Part shown: piece by piece, positions 12,719 to 25,722 of the stretch
Numbering within the stretch: the stretch's first letter is position 1
Layout: each line of letters starts with the position of its first letter
Origin: Spodoptera frugiperda
Taxonomy: Eukaryota > Arthropoda > Insecta > Lepidoptera > Noctuidae
NCBI RefSeq assembly: GCF_023101765.2
Contig: NC_064218.1
Location: forward strand, 434,001-498,000
Direction of reading: 5' to 3'
Length of the DNA: 64,000 nt
The notes under the pieces: model-generated
Databases searched by the model: none
The model's input: the letters and a program-made list of their open reading frames with translations, nothing else
Told to the model about the DNA's origin: nothing
Program-made: the position numbers and the translations under genes

Positions 12719-15700
12719 CGTCATAAAGTCGAATCGTGTCGGATCCGTCCCCCAGAATGAAAGTGCTGACGTCATTTTCAATGAAAAAACGACCGCTTAA
12801 ATATCTCGTGGCTCATATTTGAATAGTTCAGCGTTTTGCAGGCCGCTGGCTTTTTACTAGAAATATGTATTTCAGCACCAAACTACCTCCTGGACTCAGG
12901 TACCGACAGGAATTTCGCCTGAAACTTTTATTGGCCGTAAAATTTAATGAACATTTTTGTTTTGCCTTTTTTTCAGGATAAAGTCCCGAAGGTTTTGCGT
13001 TGTTCACACTCATGAGTGAGACTGAAATGTTTCAGTGGTGTGTACTGGAATGGTTACTGTTTTTGTTGCTGAAATTTACTGCTGTGTAAAGTTGTTCTGA
13101 ACATTGTCGTGATGGATGGATGGCATACACGCGGCAGTCTAGACTCTTTGTGACCTTGAACTATGGCTTACTTTTTAACAGTTTATGATCTCACGTTATA
13201 GGGAGAGGTTTCTGATTGTTGTTAACCTGACTACCTAACAAATTTAATCGTCCTAGAACGATATAGCCGAGGAAGTTAAAAGAGCTATACGATATCTTTT
13301 TGATTTTTATGGTAATCTATGCTTTACTTGAAGATAAATAACCGTTTTAACATGTGTATTTGAACAAAAGCTTCGAATTCGACTTACAATCAAAAGGCAG
13401 CACATTCAACCCCGTTATTGTTGGAACTGCTCAGGGTTCCATAAAAGGAAATTGTTTCGTCTATTTTGGTGTTCATAGCAACATGGTGAAGGCCATAGTT
13501 CACAATGGCAATTAGGCATAATTCCGAACACCGGCAGGTGTTAGGCGCCGCCCACATGGAACATAACCTGTTCGACTACTGCGTGGGGTAATCAGAAGCT
13601 TACTGTTCTAAGGTTATATTGGCTGCTTAGAAGAATAAATTAATGGATTATCTTTTGTAGAGCTATAAAAATCTTATTATGTAACTAGAGTAATAGAAAT
13701 TGTACTTCGAATATTATAATTTTGAGAACAATGTGAAAGTTTCAGAAGATAACACTTGGTTTTCTGTAAAAAGATAAAACAGTTATAGTTATAGCAAATA
13801 TCAGTATTTTCCATTAATTATTTTAGGGTCTTATGTAATAGTGGTGGTGTCTTTTACTATGGGGCCTAGAAGGTTTCCCATAAAAAAGACTTTGTAGGAC
13901 GGTTAGAGAACACAGTTTAAAAGCTCAAGTTTAGTATTCTATACATGTAAATACAAGTATGAAACTCATCAATCATATTCATAAATCCCAATTACTTCAA
14001 AAACACTACATAGAAACATGGATTACCTATCTACAAGATCTACAGAAAACAATACTTTAAGGTTTAAGGTATAAGGTTGGCAACAGAAGTAGCTTCGAGT
14101 TGGAAAGTTTGTGAGATACGCAAGCTCAGCCGACCTTGGCATCAATACGCAGGCATAGACTAGAAAATACTGATCTTAAGGTATTGCCTATTATTATAAT
14201 ATTTAGGTTTTGATTTTCGAAGTTGGTAGGGATGTTCATGTATAAATATGTATGTTCTAACTTTGTACCAGGTTATGTTTGTTGTTACCACCAGTTTTTA
14301 TTTTGAGTCCCAAATAATAGAGATGACTTTATTTTCATCAATCAGGCAATTGTCTAATAATGCTTTTCGAGACCCTTTTGCTTGGCATTCATCTATCTGC
14401 CAATTTCAGGTTCTGAGGATTTACAAAAATCTGAATAGTCTAATAATACTTTACTCGACGCGAGACCTTTTTGCATGACATAAATTTTTGCTGACGAATA
14501 ATTTAGCGTAACAGACTCACATAACATCACGGAACAAAATTTTTCATAAAGTCACAAATATTCACCGAAACCAATCAATACAAAAGTTATCGAGTCATCA
14601 AATTTTCATCTCAAAGTCGACCATTATCCATACCTACTTACCGACCCCCCCCCCTTATTTCCGTCTTAAAAATCGTCCAACTTCCGCAAACTACGTGCAG
14701 ATGAGAAGAACTTGTGACACGTGTAATGTGAACATGTCACAATCGGCGCACGCGCACGATATGCCCACACCTGGCCACGCTATTGTCACGTACTGATAGC
14801 ACAGACACACAAACACACATTATGTTATGTTATTGTTTTAATTAATTCAATTATATTGTTATTGCTACTACGTCCACATTTTGTTTAGGTATTAAATTGC
14901 TACTTGTATTTGAGTGGGAGTTATTGTGTTAGTTGCAGTCTGGGTGGTCCAGATTTTTATTGTTACTATCTTGACTGCATAATGGATTTTGAGTTTCATT
15001 TTAAATTCCGTTTGAGTTTTAAAATTGTCATTGGGTAGTTGCTTTTTTTATCTTTACTAATTACTTTTAACTTATTAACCTATCCATAAATCCTTGTTAC
15101 TATCAGATGAAACCATAGACACATTTACAGTTTCTCATGCTAAATAACATCTTCATAAAATTACAAAACTACAAAAATAAAAGATAGAGTTTTTTTTCAG
15201 ACAGGTATAACATCTACGTCACAATTGGTGCAAACCAAAAAACTCACAACATTTCAACACAATTCCATTTGATAAAAATCCTACAAACCTAACGGACTAG
15301 AATCCACCCAACTTTAGTAGAGAAAGACAATAATTTTAATATTTTCAATGGACGCCGTATCGAGCTGGAATTCCTGGAATTATTTTCCAATATTTATTCC
15401 AATGGGTTTTTATTCCAATGTACAAGTTCACGTTACAATCTCCTACTCGTACTACGTATTTTTCCAATTTCATAAAAGCATTTTTTAGTTTCAGTCTGGT
15501 TTTATAGTATTTTTGTTTTTTTTTTTTTTTTTTTATGTTATTGTTGTATATTTGTTTGGTTGGTGTTGCTTTTTAAATGGTTGCAATGGGTTGTTATTTA
15601 TTGAATTTAGAGTACTATTGTTATCGAAGGTATTTGTAATATGTTTTTTTTTATTGTGTGCATTTAAAGCTTAATTTTTACGTGATTTTTTTTAATGGTT

Positions 15701-16388
15701 AGGTTTGATTTTGATTACCTACTTACCCAATGAAGTTTTATAATCATATTTCCACTTCTCTTGATGCGTGCGTAATTTTGGGCTATCCTGAAGGCGAAAA
15801 ATCTAAACAATGGGTATACCTAAACATACTCTCAGCATTCGGGCTTCTCTCCCCTTAAAGCTTGACTTCCAACAACAAGGATTTCCACTTGCATCTGTCC
15901 TTTGCTATACGTAACTATTCTGGCCCAGCTACTCGCTACTTCTTCTGCTATATTCTAATGAAGATACAGCTACATACAAAACCACAAATGTAAATATTCA
16001 TTAACCATCAATCTTTATACAAAATCAATACCCACAATAAGATTGTCATTTCTGCAAGCAATAAGAATAATATTCTTTGAACAGCAATCGCGAGTAAACA
16101 GCAACAGTTAGTATCATTTACATATTGCCTGTATGTACTGCAGATTGTGAACTTACGATACAACTATATAAACCCAGTCACTTCGGATTGGGCGTGCAAA
16201 CTGTCAGTAATTGTAATTGGCTAACGAAAGGTTAAGTCGTAATCGTGTATTGCAAATTATTGAGTGAACTGTATTAGGTAGGTTGTAATAAGGTTATAGA
16301 GAGGGTACGGAAATTAAAAATGTAATTAGTCCGTCAGTTATATAATGTTTTTATTTTGTCAAATATATAAGGTTCTACTTCTTTGGAC
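12719..16388. other. No supported gene
   Basis: Long AT-rich spacer. It contains a run of 19 T (15516-15534), a C-run (about 14645-14653) and a short segment near 14430-14465 resembling degraded SINE-H sequence. No reading frame has a recognisable product. Confidence 0.55.
15516..15534. repeat. Poly(T) tract
   Basis: An uninterrupted run of 19 T within a T-rich stretch. It may be the poly(A) end of a minus-strand retroposon, but no recognisable element body follows, so it may be a simple homopolymer. Confidence 0.7.
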
Positions 16389-16640
16389 TGAGCTAAGCTA
16401 TATTTTAGATATGGAAAGATGCGTGCTATGGATGCGTACTATGGATGCGTGCTATAGATGCGTGCTATGGATGTGTGCTTTGAATGCGTGCTATGAATGT
16501 ATGCTATAGATGACTTCTTATATCGGTACATTACAAACTCGAGCTGCGCTTTTTCCTCACACAGCTATATAGCTTAATATTAGTGGAAATGGTCACATAG
16601 TTTAATAGCTTAGCTATTACATCTTCGTAGCACATCTCAA
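16389..16640. mobile_element. MITE family G, copy with internal minisatellite
   Basis: The element shares its right half with 50765-51006: 'ctcacacagctata', 'gcttaatattagtgg', 'agcttagct' and the terminal 'tagcacatctc'. The left end is eroded compared with the second copy, which has a clear GAGATGTGCTATG inverted end. The interior holds seven tandem 13-bp units (16417-16511). No coding capacity; a non-autonomous cut-and-paste element is inferred from the paired ends of the other copy. Confidence 0.6.
16417..16511. repeat. 13-bp minisatellite (unit like GATGCGTGCTATG), about 7 copies
   Basis: Seven consecutive 13-bp units, with substitutions such as gtgtgct, gtactat and gtatgct. A single related motif (aaatgcgtgccatgg) sits at the equivalent place in the family G copy at 50.9 kb, so the array arose by local expansion inside the element. 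Confidence 0.85.
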
Positions 16641-17189
16641 CTTGATAATACCTGACACGGAGATCAAAACCTACCCGACTAACTTGGCAATAGCTCTCGC
16701 GACCACTCGATTATTAAGGCAGCAATAATTGCGTGATGAATATTCATGCTTATTGTTTGCCAGCGTATGATTATTATATTAGCTCGCATTAACAATTCAG
16801 AGTCGCCTGTTAACCTATGACTTAGTAATGGGCTCTTGTTGATCACTTCTTATACAACAATTACCAGCAATCAATTATTAATAACTTGAGCCTGCCCATC
16901 ATGTGTTAGTGTTTATAATGTAAACTTTGATTTATGCATGTATGTATGTGATGGAAGCTAAAGAAGTACATAATTAAGTAATAGGTTCTTAGTGGACTTG
17001 TATTCTGAGTTTTGCCTGTAGAAATGGATAATCCTAATTATTGATCCTTATTATATTATATTGTGTTGTCTGTTTTATTATTTTCATCATCTAAAATCAG
17101 CAGAAAGAGGAGAAAAGTCTGCTTTGTTCCATTCCGAAGGTTTGAGATGGGACACCAACGTAAGTGTGTGAAAGAAATACTAAACACGA
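16641..17189. other. No gene; possible degraded SINE-H head
   Basis: About 16660-16722 reads like a strongly degraded antisense SINE-H head ('gcgaccactcga' and 'aaggcagc' are retained). The remainder is AT-rich without a supported feature. Confidence 0.4.
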
Positions 17190-17280
17190 ATGGCTCGACC
17201 GGTGATACCACGGCCTCGAAGAAAACCGACGTGAAACAACGCTTGCGATGTGTTTCGTTGTGAGTGAGGTTATCAGAGGC
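17190..17280 (-). mobile_element. J repeat fragment
   Basis: The complement matches the right part of the J repeat: 'ctcactcacaacgaaacac', 'cgcaagcgttgtttcacg', 'tcggttttc', 'gaggccgtggtatcac', 'cggtcgagcca'. The same blocks occur at 48650 and 51481. It has no coding capacity and its transposon class is unresolved. Confidence 0.65.
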
Positions 17281-17305
17281 CCTATTTCATATGTCTGTCT
17301 GTTAG

Positions 17306-17372
17306 TTCTGGCTAATCTTTAAAATGGCTGGACCGATTTTGACGGGACTTTTATTGGCAACTAGCTGATGTA
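17306..17372 (+). mobile_element. Helitron-like fragment (family K)
   Basis: It contains 'aatggctggaccgatttt', the complement of the block in the 277-412 element, followed about 35 bp later by 'actagctgat', a CTAGCTGA terminus. Both the fragment and the terminus fit family K, but only about 70 bp remains. Confidence 0.4.
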
Positions 17373-17821
17373 TCAAGCAGTAACTTAAGCTACTTTTACT
17401 TAGTCCGTATACCACGTGAGCGAAGCCGTGAGCATCAGCATACAGAAAACAGATATTCACAATAATAGATATAGAAAGTTTATTCAACGTTACTATAACT
17501 GAAATTAATTTCAGCGCAAACATTGTACGGCGTGTGTTATTTTAACAAAACTGTAACATTGGCTCGTACATAAATAATATTGTTTCACTCAAGTCAATAA
17601 AGTAATGTCTGAACACAAACAAATAATGGCTGGAACAAATATTTTTTTGTTCGTTTCATTTGCTTTGTTATTTTATTACGGATCTGATTTAATTTAAATG
17701 TTTCGCGTTGTTGTCTAGTTGCTTGATACTCGTATGTTTGTAGTTTATGATAAGTATGTTGCTTACTTATTTATTTTTAGACTAAGGGTTGTTTGGGTGT
17801 ACGGTTAGTGTGGTTTTCTTT

Positions 17822-17953
17822 AAGGAGGGAAAAATCATCCAATGTCTTTTCCGTCTTGTGTTAGACTTTTCAAGACTAAAAACCTCTCCGTTCCTACTCC
17901 TGCCCTTCGAGCCGGAGCCCCGCTAAACCTAGGTTGTCCGCAGCTCCGGATCA
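17822..17953 (-). mobile_element. R1-like LINE 3' tail, broken at SINE-B junction
   Basis: Antisense LINE tail: 'aaaaatcatccaatg', 'actaaaaacc', 'cgttcctactcctgcc', 'cgagccggagccccg', 'cgcagctccggat'. At 17953 it passes directly into SINE-B sequence in the plus orientation without spacer. Part of the 'ctcgcctcgcccaaggcg' block is lost or degraded. Confidence 0.75.
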
Positions 17954-18096
17954 ACGGTTGGTGCGGTGGCTGGGCATACACAAACTATTGTTTTGGGTCT
18001 GGGTGTCATGTGCATGTGAGCTTGCATGTTTGTGAACGCACCCACGACACAGAAGGAAATCCTAGAGTGAAGCAAAGATTATTAAAAAAAAAAAAA
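17954..18096 (+). mobile_element. SINE-B copy lacking B box
   Basis: The copy starts at 'acggttggtgcggtggctgg' and then jumps to 'tacacaaactattg', skipping roughly 60 bp that includes the pol III B box. The tail ('gggtctgggtgtcatgtg', 'tttgtgaacgcacccacgac') and a poly(A) end (about 18083-18096) are intact. Without a B box it cannot be a normal pol III transcription unit. The head abuts the LINE tail directly. Confidence 0.8.
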
Positions 18097-19867
18097 ACAC
18101 AGTTTGATTCTAGGGTTGATGATGAACGTCAATAAATGATCGTAGATTGATTTTTTGTTCTCATTTTGTAGCATTTTGGAGTTACTCCTCTTGCCCCTCA
18201 GATGAATAGTATCACCTAATGCATTTAAGTAGGTACTCTACCAGTATCTTCCAAAGCAATGAGCTTAATACTGTCATGTCAATGTTCCCTTGATATATCT
18301 AATTACCGTCCTAAATACTCAATTAGTATGAAAATGATGGACAATAAAAGTTAATATAAGACAAACAGCGTCTATAATAGTGTAATGTAGAAATAATCCA
18401 CAGATTCACATTATGTATATAGTACAAACAGTCGAACAATTATTTTGTTATACCTCCATTGGCAATACTGATGTCCTTGCTTGATTTACAAACTTGCCCT
18501 TACCGTCACCGACGCCTTATTTCCATCACACTAGAGTTCAAATTTGAATAAATTGTGGATAAATAACAACTTTGTCTTGACATGGTTTAGCAAAATTTTA
18601 TTGCGGTTGCGAAAACCTTAGCTTAGGAGGAATAGAGTTGATAATTGAGTGGTTTGAGTGTGTTTTTGTTTGTTGGTGTAGTTGGTAACCATGAACCGAA
18701 GGGCGCCAAAGAACCATACATTAACATTTAGGGTCTATTATGTTTAATGATGAAATTGAACGCTTTGTACAAATGCTACTGCGAGGAAGCTCAGGGCTTA
18801 GATGCCGAGACGATTTCATCTTAATTTCCATCTCGTACTCTGTTTGGAGTTTCATAAAGGACCATTGTAGAGTTAGAACCTAAATTGGGTCAATGCGGTT
18901 TTATCAATAATAATGTTAGAGTAGATAATAATATTGTTGCTTTGATAAACATAGCGTCTCGTATGTAGACGTCTTCTTTCAGAATTGACGGATAACAGAC
19001 ATGATTGTCTAGGTAGATCTCATTATCAGAAAATAATATGAAGAGCCATGAAATGAAATTCCGGGGCCCTTAAACCGACATTTTCTACTCATAGCTTTCG
19101 TTTAACCTTCTTCAAAAATAAGACCATTATATAATTCGAATCCACAGATAAGCACGTTCATTTATCCAATCTAAAAACACAAAGCTTTACTACATTAGAG
19201 AACCTTCATTACATTACACGAAATTACAAAACCAAGATAATAATAACATGGACATAATCATAATAACGCAAGTAATAATAACAGTAACAACATTACGAAT
19301 TGTTGACAAAGTAAATTATGGTAGGTAATGTCACCGCCCATAACCCCATAGAAGTCAAGCCACTGATCCCAATACCTCTGCTTACCCTCCACGGACCTGA
19401 CAAAGCGTCTAATTTACGACTACCATCAACCGTTACCATTCAACTGCCAACAAACGATAATGATAAGACCGTGCCATAAATTTATACAGAGACTAACAAT
19501 AAAAATGTAAACATTACAGATCCTCACAATTAGATAGTACCACAATGGATAAGTCGTGAAGTTACGACCGTGAAGTGATAATGGTGGTCGAGGAAAGTTT
19601 ATGACGATCAGCTGTATACATATGAAGCGTGAGTATGGTGTACATTGGTGCTTATCTGTACTTATATCTGATTCTCTGTTTGCTTGATGCATCAAATAAG
19701 AACTTAGATTGAAGACAACACGTGGCGTGTATCGTACTATCGTTCTCTGCAGCTTTCAAGCCGAACAATGTATCAATAATATCAATCTATGTTATAATCT
19801 TTCTTGAATTGGTATTTTCAAAAATAATATTCAAGTTTTTGGTCCATTGAGTAATAATGATGATTTA
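18097..19867. other. No feature seen
   Basis: AT-rich spacer. A minus-strand frame of 89 codons (19426-19695) is unrecognised. 'taatactgtca' near 18269 resembles the 5' half of miR-8 but does not continue to match and has no hairpin partner. Confidence 0.55.
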
Positions 19868-20041
19868 GACAGCAATGACAAACGGTGAAGGAAAACATCG
19901 TGAGGAAACCTGGGATTATAATTTCTAGTTATAAATTTGAAATCGCCAACCCGCATTGAGCAAGCGTGGGGATTATTGCTCAAGCCTACTCCTTGTGAGA
20001 AGAGGCTTTGGTTAGCACTTATAGGCTGATGATGATGAGAA
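19868..20041 (+). mobile_element. TGATG-tailed retroposon (family A)
   Basis: This copy is in sense orientation: 'catcgtgaggaaacctggg', 'aaatcgccaacccgcattg', 'agcaagcgtgggg', 'gagaagaggctttggttagc', 'cacttataggctgatgatga'. It shows the 3' simple-repeat tail clearly. The 74-codon minus-strand frame across it is a repeat translation. Confidence 0.8.
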
Positions 20042-23000
20042 AAAACGTACTTCATTAATTAGCCCTTCTTATATTATCAAGCGTGTGATATTTTGGCAAT
20101 CACTGTTCATCATAGTTCAACAGCGTTTAAAGATGTATCACTAATAAATTGTAATATAGTTTGAATATCGAACATTAGCTCCTCTGTGTAAATCATAAAT
20201 AAATAATGCTCATATTTGATGTGCAATCTATTAATTATTAGGTGAAATAATATGTATAATTGAATTAATATCAGTGACTAAAGTAAATGTGTGTGCTTTC
20301 CACGGACTTTAATATTAATATTTTTCATGCAGTGTAATATTACGATGGAACACTTTTGATTACAATACATATAGCTTTCCTCGCAATTGTCATTCGCGTT
20401 ATTAACACACATCTGTAACATTTCACGCTTGTACTGAAGGTCTTGAACAAAAGGGATTCTTTGGCAATTTCATTACATTCCTTCACAAAAGGCCGTTAGG
20501 CATAAAAGTCAAAAATATTCAACTTTTTTCGAATAAATTCAACTTTTTAGGAATAAATTCGAGTTTTTCGTAACAGTGTCATGTCGTAAACTCTCCTGCG
20601 GCGTACAATGTAGAGGTTACACTGACATGGATTAATCTCGTCCCGCTCCAAGCTGTAGCCATAGAACGAGTATTTATTCGCAGACATGTCATTGTTAATT
20701 TTCTTCGTTGACATTGAAACGTACTTTGACTAATAAATAGCTCTACAACTGTAACAAGATTAAATGTTTAACGTAACTAGTTTTTTTGTATTATTATTTA
20801 TAACATCATATTTTTCTCTCTACGGGCTCTTTTATAATTTTTTCTCAAAATTTCTTTATAAGTATATTTTATTTTGATGGAAACCTTTCTTAATGATATT
20901 TGAGTTAACAATTCAACGTAACATAATTTCTTAATTTATCTTATAAATGTGGCAGACTGACTTATTAAAGGACATGTTTCTACGAATGTAATTCTTGTCT
21001 GGGTAAATATGTATCTCATCTGAGATTCATTGGAAACTTAGATATCTTGGAATTCTGATATTAATATCAACTAAAGTCTACTGTGTACTACAATCAATGA
21101 ATGATTTATTTGCCATAGTATAACATGATCTCTTACATATAAAATGTTATATAACTAGTCGGAATAAAAATACAAGCACCGTATCTCCGCACTTCGTACT
21201 CTTTGTCCCGCGAATGATTCACTGCAGCGCACGCGCATAAAAACTCATCGACCCACAGTTGACATAGAACGATAAATGCCAAAAATTATCGTAAATTATC
21301 GCGCTAATACCGCCTTATGACCGACAGGAGAATACGCAGTATAAACTTGTATTATTCTCTCGTACTCATAAAAATAATATTTTCAGAAATCTTTGTTCTG
21401 TATTTGAAAAGTTCTTTGAAATTCGATTTTGGTTTTACGATGCGTTTAAAATTATTTTTATTGCTGTTGCATGGAGGTGCATCGCGAGTGATTGAGGCGT
21501 CACTCCGTTCCGCTAATTTAGGAAGGAGGTTTTACTTTCGTTTTTATTCACATTCTTGGATTTTCTTGCTGTTAAGATTTGTATAATTAATTGCTAGTAA
21601 ACATGGCATTAGTTGGCGGTAAGTGTCCTGTGAAGTATGCGATAAAATTTGAGATCTTACATATTTTCCCCTCTTTTCTGATTTCACTCAGCAATATAGC
21701 ATAGCTTGAGTATGACTTTATACTAGACAATAATGATCTGGTATAATTATTATTATCCATATACCAGCGGCCATGTTTTCCCACGCAGTCTATATGTACT
21801 TATATAAATACTGCCATAGCGCACGTTAGTAGAGCGTGCTTGCGACCACCGTTATTAAGAGCTATTGTAATATTTTATACTAAATAGTGCGTCTAAGAGT
21901 AAGTATAGAGGATAGACTGTGTCTTTCGTAAGTCGCGAACTAGAAATCCAAGATTTTTAATAAAAAATATAACTAATATAAATTGTAACGTATATTACAA
22001 GATATATTTTGTGTTTTGTTTTTATAGAGCATAATTATAATTTTCTTCAATTGGACACAATCTGATGTCTAGTACCTGCATCAACCAAAAGACCATGTTG
22101 GTTACTTTGCACGCGTGTTGCTAATGAGTTTTTTTACTGGATATGTTCAATGAAAGTTATTAAAATGTTGCAATTCAAAATTAAATCATTACAAGACATT
22201 ACAAATAAATAATATAAACAATGCAATATTTCATAGAACCCCTAAAATAATAAACATGGTCACAGACCACACAAGTGCAGACAGTTTATAATGTTCCACA
22301 GAGGTTCAATCATTCCTGACAACGATGGGAATCAGCAGGGAGGTCCTCTGGCGGAAACTGCGCACTTTGCTTGATTTACAATGGTTTTATCATGTTTTAA
22401 TGTAATTTCCTCTCTACTCATCATATTGTGTCGTAAAATATTATTGAGTTGTACTTTCTGTTGTTGCTGTTGTGTATATTCTCATGTATAACATGCATTT
22501 GACATTTAAACTAATAAATAAAATTGATTTGAAAATCATAGTTTTTCAATTTAATCTATTTAAAAATTTTTTGTCTGTCTGTTCAATTTAATTTATTTAA
22601 AAACTTCTATAAATGTAATAATTATAGAAGACAAGATTGAAAGACATGCTCTGTAATTTGTGCCTTAATGTTACCCCCAATAAAGTGGATGCAATTCATT
22701 TTTCATGACTAACAAACTATAAACTACGAATACATACTATAGGCTACTGAAAAAATACTTAAAACGTAACAAATTATTGAAATCAATTATGATCACTACA
22801 ACAGCTGGTATACCTGTATAGTATATACTTATATAGTCTTTTCAGCAAACATAATGAAGACCTGAAACTTGGCTAACTACAAAACATACAAGACAAATTT
22901 ATTTTTACGACTTGCTTTCAGCATTTCTACATACACAATAAGCAACAATATGATATTATTATGAAACCTGAACTCAACATAATACCGTACATAGGCACGA

Positions 23001-24937
23001 ACATACGTACTTAGGTACTTAAGTTAAGGTTCATACTCATTTGTCGGTTACTACAAAACAGTTTGTTTAAACCCGTTCGTTTGTTCCCACAGTTGGACCA
23101 TTTCGTGGTCTAACTCTAGTATTTATGTAAAATAATAAAGTTCTCTACCTCACCTCCTTTTACATAATAGCTGGATAAAAGTTCATGAGCTGTATAAAAT
23201 GTTTTTACAATGAAAATTGCTGTTTGTATTAAAAGTGAACTTTAGTTAACACTCTAGAGTTGTATGATGAGTTAGTTTTCAGTACTATGATTAGCTGAAA
23301 CTTTAAGAGGGTATGCAGAGGAACACATTTTTCAATATGGTAGCAGAAGGTGAGCTTATTACTGTACACTGGACACAATTTTAGACTTCATGCTAGTGGG
23401 GCACGTACGATTCCAGACTTTTAGTATTTGATAAGACTTTTCTTCCGTTGAACACCATGTAGGCCACAAAAACGGAGGATTTGCCCTTCACAGTATTCTG
23501 TCAGTAGTCAAAGGAGTAAGAATTGATAGTCGTGCTTTCAACCACGCCACCAGCGAGGTAATCCAAATAAAAAAGCCAAAGGCATGAAGTGATGAAGTCT
23601 TGTACCTATTATAATTCTTAATAATTTTAATAATTCTCATGTAAATCATAAAACTATTCAGCTGCCTAGTTATCTACCATTTAATATTTTAATTCAAAGT
23701 ACATTGAGATATTTTCTATTTCTTGTAAATAATGTAGGTATAAAAGTAATAGATATTTTTCTAAGCATTAGTTTTCCATTAGATGTCCACCTGCAATAGT
23801 AGGTATTTCTATTGCCTTTATAATTACTTCATTTTATTTTAGTTCAAAAACAACTTGTAATTTTATTTAATTACCAAGTTTTCCACGCGGTTACACCTTT
23901 ATACTATTTTCTTATTAAAGTGTTGAAGTGTTGTAATAGATAGCAATAAAAAGGCGAAGTGAACTATTTAAATAATTATTATTTTAATATAAAATAAACG
24001 ATAAAAGATCGAGTTTGCATTTATTTTTTAACTATAATCTGCTTGCGATTAAAGTCAGTAATGGCACAAATACAGCATTGCATAACAAAAAGATCTCCCA
24101 TGTACAGTTCGTGTTAAAATATTTTGAACACAATGCTTTTTTGACATTTCACAAAGCTCAAAAGACTCATCGCCAAAGGACAGCATCTCGAAAAATTTAA
24201 CGAAAAAAACGTAATGATTGACGTGAAAATCGTGCCGGATTCCACTCACAATGCCACAATTTAAGATTCTCTTTCATAAATATAAACCGTTACAATTTTT
24301 GTGGAATTTTAAACGAAACCGCACAGAGATTCGAACGATTTTTTTCTGGACACAAAAAAAAAACTGTAAAATTTGCATGAATTACGTAATTTATATCTTT
24401 TTCGCGTTCATTGTCATTCGGCTGTTGTACGATTTTAACAATCACAGCCTTTTGGTATGAAGAATTTCTTTGCGCATTTTTTAGGCTAAAACTGAGAGCT
24501 GTACTTAACATTTTTGGCAATTTTCGAATACCTTTTGTGTTCGAATGTTGTTCAAATTATAACCAAATATGGAGCCTAATATTGCACAAGCTAAAATCTT
24601 TTTTAACCTTGCAAATCTACAGAGATTTTTTACGATAGAAAATTGAGAAAATATACCAACTTACGTTTATTATAATCACAATTTAAGATGGCTTCTCGCT
24701 ACAAAATAATAATAGTTCATTAGTACAAAACGAGGTTTATTCAAACTTTTACTTTAATATGAAGCGTCGTTAATGAAATATTACATTTAGCTTTGAATAT
24801 TTTCCTTTAATTTTATATTGAAATCAAGTTCGAATTACTTGTCATAATGAAAATGGTTTTAACTAAGTAACGCAAGTTAATTATTTTTTTAATTGAAACT
24901 TAAATTGCTGATTTGCTACAATTGTGTAGTGCTATTG
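20042..24937. other. No supported gene; 4.9-kb AT-rich spacer
   Basis: Overlapping frames on both strands around 24015-24638 (61-76 codons) are AT-driven and unrecognised. A 23-bp direct repeat of the type 'ttcaatttaatctatttaa' occurs at 22545-22566 and 22582-22604. I see no tRNA, repeat family or promoter I can defend. Confidence 0.55.
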
Positions 24938-25060
24938 AAAGTCAAAGTCAAAATTATTTATTTCAAATAGACCAGAAAGGCACTTATGAACGTCAAAGCA
25001 AATATAATAATATCAACAATGTCTATCTATCGGGCAGTCCTTAAGCGAAGCTATTTGCTC
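24938..25060 (-). mobile_element. GACTTT-tailed repeat (family L), antisense
   Basis: The start 'aaagtcaaagtcaaaa' is the complement of a GACTTT-repeat 3' tail. The body 'tttcaaatagaccag', 'aaggcacttatgaacg', 'tcaaagcaaatata', 'gcgaagctatttgctc' matches 63688-63808 in the other orientation over about 120 bp. Short copies of the tail end occur at 28950 and 56620. This is the 3' end of a dispersed LINE or SINE. It may extend past 25060, where I lose the match. Confidence 0.7.
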
Positions 25061-25607
25061 TTTCCAAATTGTAGATTCCTATGAAGCAGAAAGAACAAGA
25101 AACTCCATAGGTTATTGACAAAGAGATCTTTAGTTTGACCTGAAAGTCATTCTATAAGTGATCCATTAACGATTTATGAATATTAACAATTTACGATAGA
25201 CACTTAAATTAGGCTTCGGCTAGAAACTGACCAAGCAGCAATCTCTTCTAAAATTAATTTGGTAATAAAAAGCTAAATTGGATCACATCCATATGTATGG
25301 ATATACTGGAGGAGAATTAATCACATTATCTAATTGAATAATGAACAAAGCTCTCAGACAGCCATTAATTAAAAATGTACTATTTGTATGCCTACTTAAA
25401 TCTCCTTCATTAAGTATTGATGGCAAGTAGCCCTTGGGATCTTTACGAGCCATAAAATTTCAAGAGATCTGATTTGCCAGTTTCTGGATGTTAAATTTTG
25501 ATGGATGCTCAAAAGTATTTTGTAAGAACATTTCATTTTGTAATCAATATTATCAGTTACTTTCGTTTTTTACGTTTCAATTTACATTGTTTTTCTTGGG
25601 AATTACT
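25061..25607. other. No feature seen
   Basis: Spacer between two retroposon fragments. The left part may be further body of the family L copy, but no second copy in the window confirms this. Confidence 0.5.
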
Positions 25608-25722
25608 ATTCCGCATTGAGCAAGCGTGGTGACTGGTAATTAATGCTCAAACGTTCTCCGTGTTAGAAGAGGCCTTTGGTCAGCAGTGACCACTTATAGG
25701 TAGTTGATGTGTGATGTGATGT
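25608..25722 (+). mobile_element. TGATG-tailed retroposon (family A), truncated
   Basis: Sense-oriented 3' half only: 'ccgcattgagcaagcgtgg', 'gaagaggcctttggtcagc', 'agtgaccacttatagg', and a degenerate tail 'gttgatgtgtgatgtgatg'. The GAGGAAACC block is missing, so the copy is 5'-truncated. Confidence 0.8.

Noticed and set aside
14430..14465. SINE-H fragment
   Set aside because: Only 'aataatactttactcgac' is reasonably similar, which is too short to call as a separate feature.
16925..16980. Family D LINE remnant ('gtgatggaagctaaagaagt')
   Set aside because: About 25 bp of similarity without the flanking blocks; chance cannot be excluded.
18267..18290. 'taatactgtca' resembling the start of miR-8/miR-200
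   Set aside because: Only the first 11 bases agree; the following bases differ from the mature sequence I know, and no complementary arm lies within 100 bp.
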